Shown here in pieces: positions 12,762 to 22,590 of a stretch of DNA of 64,000 nucleotides. Location of the stretch: NCBI RefSeq assembly GCF_009870125.1, contig NC_046681.1, positions 14,397,001-14,461,000 of the forward strand, written 5' to 3'. The position numbers were made by a program, and so were the translations under genes. This stretch comes from Drosophila pseudoobscura. Its lineage: Eukaryota; Arthropoda; Insecta; Diptera; Drosophilidae. The notes under the pieces were generated by a model that saw only the letters and a list, made by a program, of their open reading frames with translations, was not told the origin of the DNA and did not search any database. Numbering within the stretch: position 1 is the first letter of the stretch; the number at the start of each line of letters is the position of its first letter.

Positions 12762-13598
12762 CTATATTGGCTCTGCTTTTATTACTTTTTTCGCTTTCTT
12801 TGTCAGCTTATCGTCCCTTTCAGCTGCTTTACGTTTTGTCGTTTGTTTTTTCTTAGGTGAGGGCGCCTCCATACCGGGCTCCATTTTAATTAATTCTATT
12901 AGTGCGTCGAGCTCCAATTCGGGTTTAACCTCCTCCGGCTCTTGGCTAACCTGCTCCGGCTCTGGGCTGCCAAACTTGATGGATTGGTTCTGCGGTTATA
13001 AAACAGTACGAATTACATTACATTTTCCAATTTCTCGCAAAGAGTAACATACCACCGGCTCTTGGCCCTCCTCCAGCAATAATTCTCCCTCGATGTAGGG
13101 CATCACATTGCTCATGTTGAAGCTTTTGATGCGAAAATTAATGTCCTGATCCATGGTAATGCCCTCCCGGGTGTTCTTATTGTTGGTGAAGCGAATTATG
13201 GTGTTGAATACCCTGTAGATGATGGCGCTGACCTGGTGCTTGGATATGTGCCGCACAACTCCACTCAGGACGGCCCCCTCAACGGGCTGGAAGACATAGA
13301 AGTCTGCGTTGATAAGCAGGTGCAAGCTGGGATCATCCGCTCGCAAGGCTGCCGTCTGGCCCAGGACCTTGATTTTCTTAATGCCCAACACAATGGCAGA
13401 TAGGTTGGCATCGTATATTCCCACTTTTGTGCGGATGAGCAGCTCGTGGAGCGCATGCTTGAAACTAGCCATGCCGTACGGTCCCATCGACAGGTGCATG
13501 TCCGTGTTGACGCAATTCACGCATGACCCGGGATTGTTGGCGTACGTCTCCAACTCCTGGGTTGAAAATTTTATATATTTCTGTAATATTCGCGACAT
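12762..13598 (-). CDS. Polr1F: RNA polymerase I subunit F (Rpa43-like)
   Basis: Two exons, 13053-13598 and 12762-12989, are separated by a 63-nt intron (GTATGT donor, CAG acceptor) and give 257 residues. The family forms the stalk of RNA polymerase I with its partner subunit and contacts the initiation factor Rrn3/TIF-IA during rRNA transcription. An N-terminal Rpb7-like region (residues about 1-110) is followed by an OB/S1-like segment with the order ...VFQPVEGAVLSGVV... and ...FNTIIRFTNN.... The C-terminal exon is acidic then strongly Lys-rich, typical of a nucleolar tail. The ATG at 13598 (MSRILQKYIKF) is chosen because upstream in-frame sequence is in the intergenic promoter and lacks a better start. 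It is head-to-head with Rat1 across 209 bases. Confidence 0.87.
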
Positions 13599-13807
13599 TT
13601 TATAAGTTATTCCTCCGAAACGAACCACATGTTCTTTGCCAGCGGATAATCGATGAATCGAATATCGATGGTTTTTCGTGCCGATAGGATGCAGCGATGT
13701 TCGTCCATCCCTAGTGGAAACATGCTGTATTAAAGGTGGAAAAAACAGAAAAATCACGACAAAGAAAATAAGAAAGATTAAGATAACGATTTTATACAGC
13801 TCTCAAG
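13599..13807. promoter_or_regulatory. Bidirectional Polr1F/Rat1 promoter region
   Basis: Only 209 bases separate the two divergent start codons, so both transcripts must initiate here. Half-site-like ATCGAT elements occur near 13650 and 13665 (DRE-like, not perfect TATCGATA). Shared control would suit two growth-linked RNA-metabolism genes. Confidence 0.5.
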
Positions 13808-16552
13808 ATGGGAGTACCAGCATTCTTTCGGTGGCTAAGCCGAAAATACGCGAGTGTGATAATTGATTGCAATGAGAACAAGCAGGTGGATCCGGATACC
13901 GGTAAAAATATCTACGAGGACGCCACCCTCCCTAATCCGAATGGAGTAGAGTTTGATAACCTGTACTTGGACATGAACGGTATCATACACCCGTGTACGC
14001 ATCCGGAGGACAAGCCCGCGCCCAAGAACGAGGACGAGATGATGGTGGCCATATTCGATTGCATCGATCGACTTTTTGGCATTGTACGGCCGCGAAAGGT
14101 GCTCTACATGGCCATTGATGGAGTGGCGCCCAGGGCCAAGATGAACCAGCAGCGGTCGCGACGCTTTCGTGCGGCCAAGGAAACCACCGAGAAGCGGATG
14201 GAGATAGCACGAATCCGCGAGGAGTTGCTGACCCGCGGCTGCAAGCTGCCGCCCGAGAAGGAGAAGGGTGAGCACTTCGATTCCAATTGCATTACGCCCG
14301 GCACTCCGTTCATGGACAGGCTGAGCAAGTGCCTCCACTACTACGTCCACGATCGACAGAACAATAACCCGGCATGGAAGGGCATCAAAGTCATCCTTTC
14401 GGATGCCAATGTGCCCGGCGAGGGCGAGCACAAGATCATGGACTACATACGGAAGCAGCGCGCCCAACCCGACCACGATCCCAACACCCAGCATGTACTC
14501 TGCGGCGCCGATGCGGATCTGATCATGCTGGGCCTGGCGACCCACGAGCCGAACTTCACCATCATCCGGGAGGAGTTCCTGCCAAACAAGCCCAGGCCTT
14601 GCGATATTTGCAATCAATTTGGCCACGAAATGGACAAGTGCGTAGGACTCAGTGCCGTTGGATCGTCGGGGGCCAACTTCAAGCCCGATGTGGCAATTGG
14701 AGCCGAGGTGAAGTTCATATTCGTGCGTTTGAGCGTGCTCAGGGAGTACCTGAAGCAGACGCTCGAGATGCCAAATCTACCATTCGAATATGACTTTGAG
14801 CGGACCCTCGATGACTGGGTGTTCATGTGCTTCTTTGTGGGCAACGATTTCCTTCCCCATCTGCCCAGTCTGGAGATACGCGAGGGAGCCGTTGATCGTC
14901 TGGTGGAGCTCTACAAGAAATGCGTCTACAAGACAAAGGGCTATCTGACCGACTCTGGGGACGTGAATCTCGATCGAGTGCAGCTGATAATGACGGATCT
15001 GGGCAATGCCGAGGATCAGATATTCAAGAGTCGCCAGAGGCGCGAGCAGCAGTTTAAGGCCCGCGAGAAACAGAGGCAGAGGCAGGACCACAGCGCTTTG
15101 GATCAGTCTGTGTTTGGGCCCACGGCCGTTGGCGGTGGGCGCAACGGGCAGCCATCGAGTATTGCCAATTACAAGCAGGAAGCTGCTGCCCTGAGAACAG
15201 GACAAAAGCGCCCCAACGAGGACACAAAGGACGAGGAGGAGGACAACGATGAGGTGCGATTGTGGGAGGACGGCTTCAAGAGTCGCTACTACGAGTCCAA
15301 GTTCGATGTGGCCCCCGAGAACCATTCGTTCCGCTATGCAGTGGCCCTGCAATACGTGCGAGGTCTGTGCTGGGTCTTGAAGTACTACTACCAGGGGTGT
15401 GCCTCCTGGAACTGGTACTTCCCCTATCACTATGCTCCCTTTGCATCGGATTTTGTCAACATACAGGGCCTGTCGACGGCCTTTGAGAAGGGAACAAAAC
15501 CCTTCAATCCCCTCGAGCAGTTGATGGGCGTCTTCCCGGCGGCCAGTAGTTCGCATGTGCCCGAACCCTGGGCCGAACTAATGTCCAGTCCCGACTCTCC
15601 CATCATTGACTTTTACCCCGAGGACTTTAAGATCGATCTGAATGGCAAGAAGTTCGCCTGGCAGGGCGTCGCCCTATTGCCCTTTGTCGATGAGAAGCGT
15701 CTCTTCAAGGCCCTCGTCCCGTACTATACCCAGTTGACCGGAGCAGAGGTGAAGCGCAACAAGCAGGGCCACAATTTCCTCTACATCAGCAACTCCAGTC
15801 CGCACTACAAGAAGGTGAAGAAGATTACCGAGAGCACCGACAGCGAGGATCAGTGCAATGCCATCTCGTTCAATGGCATGCGTGGCACCATTCTCCGTTC
15901 AGACATAGACACTGCCATCGACGGCTGCCTGCCGTCGCCGATTGCCGGCCTACCGGACATCACCGGGAATACTATTGTGACGACGTTCTTCATAGATCCC
16001 GAGTACGATGATGATTATATTTTCGAGGCCAAGCGTCTGCCCGATGCCGTTGATCCGCCGCAGGTGCTGCCTTCCGAAGGCCGGAAGACTGGACCCGTCA
16101 TCGGTTTTAATAGCCACCAGACGAGGGCCTATGTAGCACCTGGTGGACATCGTATGCTGAATGCTGGCATCCGTAATGGTCAGGGAGACAGGGGACAGCA
16201 GGGCTACAATCAGGGTGGCGGTGGGGGCGGCTATGGGCAGGGACAAGGACAAGGCTATCAGAACAATAGCCGAAACTACAATTACAACTACAACAATAAT
16301 TACAACCAGCAGCACCAGGGGGGAGGTGGTGGCTATCAGAGTCAGGGTCAGGGTAGCTATCAGAACCGCCAGCAGTACGGTGGTGGCCAGCAGCAGCAGT
16401 ACCAGAACCAGAGGTACACACAGGACGGTGGACAGCAGCAGCAGCAGGGCCAAAGGAGTTACAACAACTACAATGGTCAGCAGAGGAACTACCAGCAAGG
16501 TGGAGGTGGCAATAGGCAGCAGCAGCAGAATCAAAACTATAGAAGATTTTAA
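13808..16552 (+). CDS. Rat1: Rat1/XRN2 nuclear 5'-3' exoribonuclease
   Basis: A single exon of 914 residues encodes the nuclear 5'-to-3' exonuclease that trims rRNA and snoRNA precursors and drives torpedo termination of RNA polymerase II. The XRN N-domain starts at residue 1 (MGVPAFFRWLSRKY) and carries the acidic metal-binding motifs: LYLDMNGIIHPC, GEGEHKIMDYIR and CGADADLIMLGL. A CCHC zinc knuckle (CDICNQFGHEMDKC) sits near residue 265, a feature of XRN2 rather than cytoplasmic XRN1. A middle XRN_M region follows, interrupted near residues 400-480 by a charged linker. The last roughly 130 residues are a Gly/Gln/Asn/Tyr-rich low-complexity tail that looks prion-like. Length matches the family. 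The start is the first ATG and gives the invariant MGVP N-terminus. Confidence 0.96.
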   Translation: MGVPAFFRWLSRKYASVIIDCNENKQVDPDTGKNIYEDATLPNPNGVEFDNLYLDMNGIIHPCTHPEDKPAPKNEDEMMVAIFDCIDRLFGIVRPRKVLYMAIDGVAPRAKMNQQRSRRFRAAKETTEKRMEIARIREELLTRGCKLPPEKEKGEHFDSNCITPGTPFMDRLSKCLHYYVHDRQNNNPAWKGIKVILSDANVPGEGEHKIMDYIRKQRAQPDHDPNTQHVLCGADADLIMLGLATHEPNFTIIREEFLPNKPRPCDICNQFGHEMDKCVGLSAVGSSGANFKPDVAIGAEVKFIFVRLSVLREYLKQTLEMPNLPFEYDFERTLDDWVFMCFFVGNDFLPHLPSLEIREGAVDRLVELYKKCVYKTKGYLTDSGDVNLDRVQLIMTDLGNAEDQIFKSRQRREQQFKAREKQRQRQDHSALDQSVFGPTAVGGGRNGQPSSIANYKQEAAALRTGQKRPNEDTKDEEEDNDEVRLWEDGFKSRYYESKFDVAPENHSFRYAVALQYVRGLCWVLKYYYQGCASWNWYFPYHYAPFASDFVNIQGLSTAFEKGTKPFNPLEQLMGVFPAASSSHVPEPWAELMSSPDSPIIDFYPEDFKIDLNGKKFAWQGVALLPFVDEKRLFKALVPYYTQLTGAEVKRNKQGHNFLYISNSSPHYKKVKKITESTDSEDQCNAISFNGMRGTILRSDIDTAIDGCLPSPIAGLPDITGNTIVTTFFIDPEYDDDYIFEAKRLPDAVDPPQVLPSEGRKTGPVIGFNSHQTRAYVAPGGHRMLNAGIRNGQGDRGQQGYNQGGGGGGYGQGQGQGYQNNSRNYNYNYNNNYNQQHQGGGGGYQSQGQGSYQNRQQYGGGQQQQYQNQRYTQDGGQQQQQGQRSYNNYNGQQRNYQQGGGGNRQQQQNQNYRRF

Positions 16553-16616
16553 ACGCACACACACAGAGAACAATTAATGCACTGCTCTTACAAATAGAAG
16601 TACTATCAAACATTTT

Positions 16617-16622
16617 AATAAA
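16617..16622 (+). terminator. Poly(A) signal of Rat1
   Basis: AATAAA lies 65 bases downstream of the Rat1 stop codon, in the expected orientation, and predicts a very short 3' UTR. Confidence 0.6.
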
Positions 16623-16918
16623 GCAATAATCTACCACAGTTAACTCCCAGGAACATTCATTGTTACCTTAGTGCCTCAATATATATTGTATATCATGGTT
16701 GATATCTTTTGATCTGTACAGCAGAAGATATCAACAGATTTTGCACACACGAGCCGCCTGCCTTTATTAATGCCAGTGCCTCTAGGGTATCAATATTAGT
16801 AGTACACTCATCAAATTAAACTTCAAATTGTAGAAGCCCGCCTATATTATGCAGTACAATACCACACCATTAATAGACAGTCCTCCTAGGGGTACTTTGT
16901 ATCATCTTACCATATACT

Positions 16919-17255
16919 ATATACAATTTTAACAAATACTTCAATACAAAAAGTCTTTAAATTAAGAATAAACATGTAAACGAGGATGTCAACCTTTCTA
17001 CTTTTTTTATTTTTTTTGTATTTCAAAACATTTCACAAGATATGATAGATTGGTAGATAGGTCCTCTATCTATCAAACACAATTTTACCAAAATTGTATA
17101 ATTAGGAATAATAAACCAATTCATTTCAAATACAAAACATCGAAAACATTTCACGATTTATAATTGATAGATTGATATCTATCTATCAGATCTGCTATAT
17201 ACAATTTTACCAAAACTTCAACTTGAAAAAAAATTGTCTTTAAATTAGGAAAAAA
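16919..17255. repeat. Degenerate tandem repeat, unit about 119 bp
   Basis: Blocks containing AACATTTCAC then TGATAGATTG then a CTATCTATCA segment and ACAATTTTACCAAAA recur at about 17027 and 17145, with the ACAATTTT elements at about 17085 and 17204. A more diverged partial copy (ACAATTTTAACAAATACTTCAA then GTCTTTAAATTA) starts near 16922. The offset between the two best copies is about 119 bases. AT-rich, non-coding. Confidence 0.6.
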
Positions 17256-17981
17256 AGAAATCGATTGATTTCCGAATGTAATATTTTTTTTGTTGGCAAT
17301 CATTTCTCTAGAATAATCACTTAATAAACATTTGTATTTTGTAATTTCTGTTCTTAATCTTATCAAGACACAACCAATCATTTGTTTAGCTTATTTCAAG
17401 ACGTCCTTCTCTTTATCCGGCATACTTTTACTCAAATTTCGCAATAAAATAAGACATTTATTGAATAGCCATCAGGCTATGTATTTCGATCGTATGGAAT
17501 GTGATAAATGTTATAATTTCGATTCCCGCGATTCCATTTAACAATAAATAGTTTAATTACGAAAACAGTTCTCATTTTTTTTTTTTACAGAAGGTACTTC
17601 TTAGATGCTACAACTCGCTTAGTTGCTACGATTGGTGACGCGGTGGGGGTATTTTTTTGAATTTTCTTTTATGTATAAAGGTTTTCTCCGATTAAGAAAG
17701 TTTATACTCAGCTGCAAAAAATGATAAATATATAGACATATTATTACTAATGCCTCGATATATATGTAGATGAGGATGTGGGGGAGCTTAAACTTTAAAA
17801 TATAAAAGATATACGAGTTTTTAGTACTACATAATCGAGAGTAGGAGTAGAGTTTAAAAACTAAACACAATGTGAGCTTTGTTCACGTTCGATGCGGAAG
17901 AGTTTGGCTGTCTGTAGGTAGTTTTGTATATATGTTATCAGAGGTTTGGTTTGGTTTCGAGTGAGTTCTGTCTCTCGCTAA
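17256..17981. other. Wee1 3' flank / intergenic
   Basis: AT-rich DNA between the convergent Rat1 and Wee1 genes, probably including the Wee1 3' UTR. I see no coding sequence. Confidence 0.5.
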
Positions 17982-19989
17982 TCAAACATTGGTGATAACA
18001 TTCTTGTTACGATCGCCAAGGCTATATCGGCCATGGGTGTTGAAGGGTGTGCGCGTACGTCGCGTGAACGAGCGGAGGCATCGCTGACCCTCCACACTCT
18101 CTGGATTATTTGTCACAGCGAAGAGGTTAACTGGGTTGCACGATTAAACAGAACGAATAAATAACCAGAAATCGTATAGAAAGGACCTGCATCGTTTCAC
18201 TCACCTTTCGCCTCGAGCTGTTTTATCGTTTTCTTTGCATCCCTTAGCTTGTTCATAAGTATCTCGTTCTTGCGCCTCTCCATGGTCAGCTCCAGGCCGA
18301 GTTGCAGCTTGCTCTTGGAGTCAACGGCGCTCAGAATTCTACAATTAAATCTATTTGAAAAATACTTTGATAGGGCTTTGTTTAACAAACTTACGGATGA
18401 CTGAAAATGGACTGTGATGTGGGCCTCTGATCCGGATCGGGATGCATCATTAGGGCTATCAGCTCATTGAAATCCTTGCTCAGTGTCGACAGGTAGGGCA
18501 CCTCACCGTTTCGTAGCTTGTGCCAGTCGGGTCCATTCTTGGGTAGTGGTCCACCGCCTGCCACCTCGAACAGTGTGATGCCAAGCGAAAATATGTCCGC
18601 CCTAACCAGATCCGAATAGTCATCTTTGAGCAGCTCCTTGGGCAAGTAGCGGCAGTCGCCCTCCTCCACATGCGGCTCCTTGACGGACGTCACATGGCCC
18701 AGATCACCGATTTTGTATATGCGATCACCGATGTCCGTATGGCGTAGCTCCTCATAGACACTGTCCATGCCATCATCATCTTTGGTTTGCTGCGGCTGCG
18801 CCTCCACCAGCTTGTGGGCAGTGGGATTCATCGTAGAGAAGATATTCTCGGGCTTCAGGTCCATGTGGACCAAATCATTTGAGTGTATATAGCGCAGGCC
18901 CTCGATCACGTGCATCAGGACAATCTTCAGTTCGGCCTCGCCCAAGAAATGATCCTGGATACGGGCATGTAGACTGCCGCCGTCGCAGAACTCGTTCTGT
19001 ATCAACATATGATCATCCTCCGCCCAGGCGGAATAATAGCGCACTACATTATCGTGCTTGCCCAAAACTGCATGGGCCCAGACCTCATTCAGGGCACGTT
19101 TTCTAGAAGAGAATCCACGGATTAGGCGATTATCAGTGGGTATAAAACGCGCTTACTTACTCAAAGGAACTACCTGCCACTGGCTTCTTACTCTTTTTGA
19201 TGGCATAGATGCAACCATCGAGCCGATTCACGCACTGGAAGACAACACCGAACTCCCCCACACCAATCACGCGAACCTGCATGAACTCTCGCTTGAAGCG
19301 GCTGATGTTCGTGTCGTGCAGGGCCAGACGCTTGGGGGCCTGGTGTATCTCGCGCATCGGATCGCCAACGTCCTCGGGGCCCTCATCATCACAGGTATCG
19401 CTGAGTAAATACTTTTGAATAGCATTCACGTTGAGATTCTCGCGACCCACTTGGGTGCGACACCGTTTCTTGTTGTGGGCCAGGAGACCTGAAACAAAAA
19501 CATCATTCATAAATTTATTCACAGGCCGATGACTCTCAATGAGAACTCACTGTCTGGTGTGAAGGGATTCACATTGGCGGTGTCCTGGGGCTGCATGCTG
19601 CGGTTGTGCAGTGGCAAGCAGCGCGGGCGCTCCGACAAGCGGAAGAGCTCCTCTCTGCGAGAGGCATTTACTACCGCTGCCGCAGCGGACAGATGATTGC
19701 TGCACTGCGACTTCTGCAGGATGGTCTTCGGTGTGGCAGGAGTGCTGAACAATCGTAGGGCACGAACCTTTTGGCATGGTGGTGACATAGAAACGTCTGC
19801 AGCCACCTTCTTCTTGTGCTGCGGACTCAGGCTCTCCGGCTGGTCCTTGTCAAAGTCATCGTCGGCGAAGCGCAGCTTGCGCGGATTAAACACTTGCGGC
19901 GACGGCGTACCCGATCGCAATTCGACACTCGAGTCGAGATGCTCCAGCGAAGTGACGCTCATTTCGTGCTCCGACTGGCGAAATGCCAT
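17982..19989 (-). CDS. Wee1: Wee1 Cdk1-inhibitory kinase
   Basis: Five exons join in phase: 19551-19989, 19161-19488, 18395-19102, 18205-18338 and 17982-18130, giving 585 residues. Wee1 phosphorylates the conserved Tyr of Cdk1 and blocks mitotic entry; in flies it is needed for the rapid nuclear cycles of the syncytial embryo. The N-terminal about 210 residues are Ser/Pro-rich regulatory sequence. The kinase domain begins near residue 216: Gly loop GVGEFG (222-227), ATP-anchoring Lys about 244 (YAIKK), catalytic loop HMDLKPEN with Asp about 337, and DLG in place of DFG, a Wee1-family mark. An acidic insert (QTKDDDGMD) lies between. A coiled C-terminal tail with a basic segment follows. Introns at the last three junctions are 56-78 nt. 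The start is the first ATG (MAFRQSEHEMS). Confidence 0.95.
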
Positions 19990-20459
19990 TGTAGTTTCCG
20001 TCTTTTGGCCTCCGCGCGCAATTTAACAATGTGGCTTTACAAATTTAACAACAATATCTTATAGGGGAAAAGGGGGACGACTTTTCATAAAAAAAGGAAA
20101 ACAAACACAATACAGAATTAAACTGGGAATGCGATGCGATTAATGCGGCTGCAGGGTTGCTCTGGCAAAAAAAGTTATCGGAACGCTATAGTTCTGTTGT
20201 CGATATATCTATTTAATATATTGGTTATGATAAAATTTACGTTTCGAGAAAATTTTTTCACATGATGCCTTTAGAAACTGCCAATGGATTAGCATTGTCC
20301 GAGCTAATTATATACAAAAAAATGGATTAAATATACCATTTTATACTTGATAGTGCAAAACAAAAAGGAACTACTATTGAAGTGAACGAACTAAAAATGT
20401 TCACCATGATCACCTTACATGCATGTAGTTCCAAGTAACATCTGTATAGTACGCGATAG
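19990..20459. other. Wee1 5' flank
   Basis: Intergenic DNA that should hold the Wee1 promoter on the minus strand. A TCGATA element occurs near 20200. I see no coding sequence. Confidence 0.4.
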
Positions 20460-20467
20460 TATCGATA
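20460..20467. promoter_or_regulatory. DRE (DREF site)
   Basis: Perfect palindrome TATCGATA, the DREF-binding element of housekeeping and proliferation promoters. It sits about 60-100 bases before the coding remnant at 20523-21001 and about 470 bases from the Wee1 start. Confidence 0.55.
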
Positions 20468-20522
20468 GTATAACATCTTTAATTTTTTAATTAACTTTTA
20501 AAGAAAGGCATCAGCTCGACTT

Positions 20523-21001
20523 CATGGACAAAATGGACTTAATTGATTGGAAATGGAAATGGACCAGCCGGACTCGCCGCCGGAATGTTTTGATGTGAAA
20601 ACAAAGAGGCCTGAAGACTTTTCTGTAGTTGCGAATGATGAAGACGAAGAGGCTGAAAGATTTCGACAACGAGCGAGGTCTGTGGATCATTGAGTATCAG
20701 GATAACATTGCAATGACATCAGAAACGCAGCTGAACGAGTACTCGGCTTTGAAGAACTTGGACGATGACGATTGGCTGAAGGTGGGACTGTAGCTCCACT
20801 CAGAGAGCATGTCCTTTGGCCGATGATGCACAGAATGACAAAATAATACCGTCATCTTCACCTGATCCCAATTTAAACGAGGATGGCTGGGGAGTCGTAA
20901 TGGATAATCTCAGCGCTGAAGACCAGCTAAGCCTCGCTTCCTCGAGCGCAAGCCATCGGTGCAAACTGATATTGATGAAAACAAAATATTTTTTACTCTA
21001 A
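20523..21001 (+). pseudogene. Broken acidic coding tract, family unknown
   Basis: Three protein-like segments lie in successive shifted frames. About 20559-20690 begins MDQPDSPPECFDVKTKRPED and continues into an acidic stretch. 20635-20796 contains RGLWIIEYQDNIAMTSE and LKNLDDDDWLKVGL. 20816-21001 contains NLNEDGWGVVMDNLSAEDQL. Each has coding-like composition, and none is long enough alone. A perfect DRE lies just upstream, so the locus once had a promoter. The simplest reading is a decayed host gene or gene copy with at least two frame shifts; an intact gene with unrecognised introns is possible. No family is recognised. Confidence 0.4.
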
Positions 21002-22590
21002 TCTTTTGGTTGAAATCATACAGGGTGATTGTCATATTAATGCCATATTAATAAATAAAGAACTTCGTGAAAGAGATCATAATTAGCAAATCTAACGATC
21101 TTTCTTGAATAATACACACATGCATTAGTTAAACTGTAATAAATGAATAAGCAATTATTTTTGCCCAATATATATGATCTTTGCCAAGTTCGCTTCTCTA
21201 TTCGAATCGCTCTGAGCTGTTTTAAGCCAGCTTGTTTAAGCTTGGCTCGGCTCGGCTGAGCTGAAAGATAATCTGATAGCCATCCGTGTCCATCTATTTC
21301 TGTTAAACTATTCTCTAAGCTAGGAAACTATCTCAACGAAATATTGCATATAGTTATTTTATGACTGCCAATCATTTGTCGGAATCGGGATTAATATTAA
21401 CACCCCAAAAGTTCCTATTTGTGTAGTTATGTTTGTATATCGATCGCTGATTTCGGCGAGCTTTTCCAGTTTACAGCTAAGTCAGCAACGTGCTGTTTTG
21501 GTTTTTTGTCCGAGTTTTTAAATATGTTTTCAGCTAACCTAAGGCTAATTGTATTAATATTAAACCATTTTCTATGGGTAAAAATGTGACAGCATGTGTT
21601 TTTTGGCATTTAATTTATTGATTTGAATAATTTTGTATTTTAGTTTTCAGCGCATTTGCTATATATAGTTCAAACACACATCAAGAATTCATACATATTT
21701 TTATTTCTTAAATTCTTAACTATGACATCAATGTATGAACATCGTTTTTTAATTTCGCATTGTAGCAGGTCTTGCAATCATATGAATATTTTAAAGAAAA
21801 AAAACACCATACAAAGTTTGAAAGTTGAAATATCAAGAGTGTATGTATTTGTTGGGGATCGATCGGTAACACATGAATTGAAGAGAATTGACATAATGAT
21901 GTTATGTTATGGTATGAGGTTGTATTTATATGCTGGCGCTTTATTCCCCAGTGAGAAACACACGAATGCGTCGTTCCGCCTCCTACATATTCGAGTATCG
22001 TTCCAGGCATCGTCTATATCGTCTGGTTGTCAAATCAGAAGCACAAATCAATTTACATAGCAAACGGTGTGACTAGATCGATGTTCGGTTCGGGTGTCCC
22101 TCTTTACGCCGGCTGCCGCCGATCTCCATTTTAAGAATTTATAATTTTGATGTTTTATTTTTGATATTTCAAGCGCTCTTTGTTCTGTGATCTCTGTGTG
22201 TGTTTTCTCTTCCAGGTCTTGTCGCGATAGCAAAAAGTACTTACAAATGCGTACTTCCCTTAGACAATAAATTAAAACCCTAAGCTAAGATGGTTTTGGG
22301 GGACAACTAAACAGTGTTTGTATGTTGTGTATACTGAGTGAAGAAAGTGTTGTTTTGTTGTTGGAAATTGTTTTGTTTGTTTCTTGTTTCGTTTCGTTTA
22401 GTTTTGTTTTGTTTTTCTTTCTTTGTTATATATGTATGTATTGGGGGTGTGGTGTGTGTGAGGGAATGAAGGGGGAGTTTGTTGCCCCTTTCGCGCTGAT
22501 TCTTGTTTCTTGGTTGCAGCTCCCAGGCCCCACGTACTATTTCTTCTTTTTCTTGAATTTGCGGCCATCGTCTGCATCCGTCTGTCGTCG
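21002..22590. other. Intergenic DNA and likely x16 3' UTR
   Basis: No supported coding sequence. AT-rich, with a run of GTTTT-type sequence near 22350-22430. The x16 transcript (minus strand) probably ends in this stretch. Confidence 0.4.

Noticed and set aside
13835-14626. Long antisense frames within Rat1 and within the MTCL coiled-coil exons
   Set aside because: They are shadows of GC-rich or biased coding sequence with no domains.
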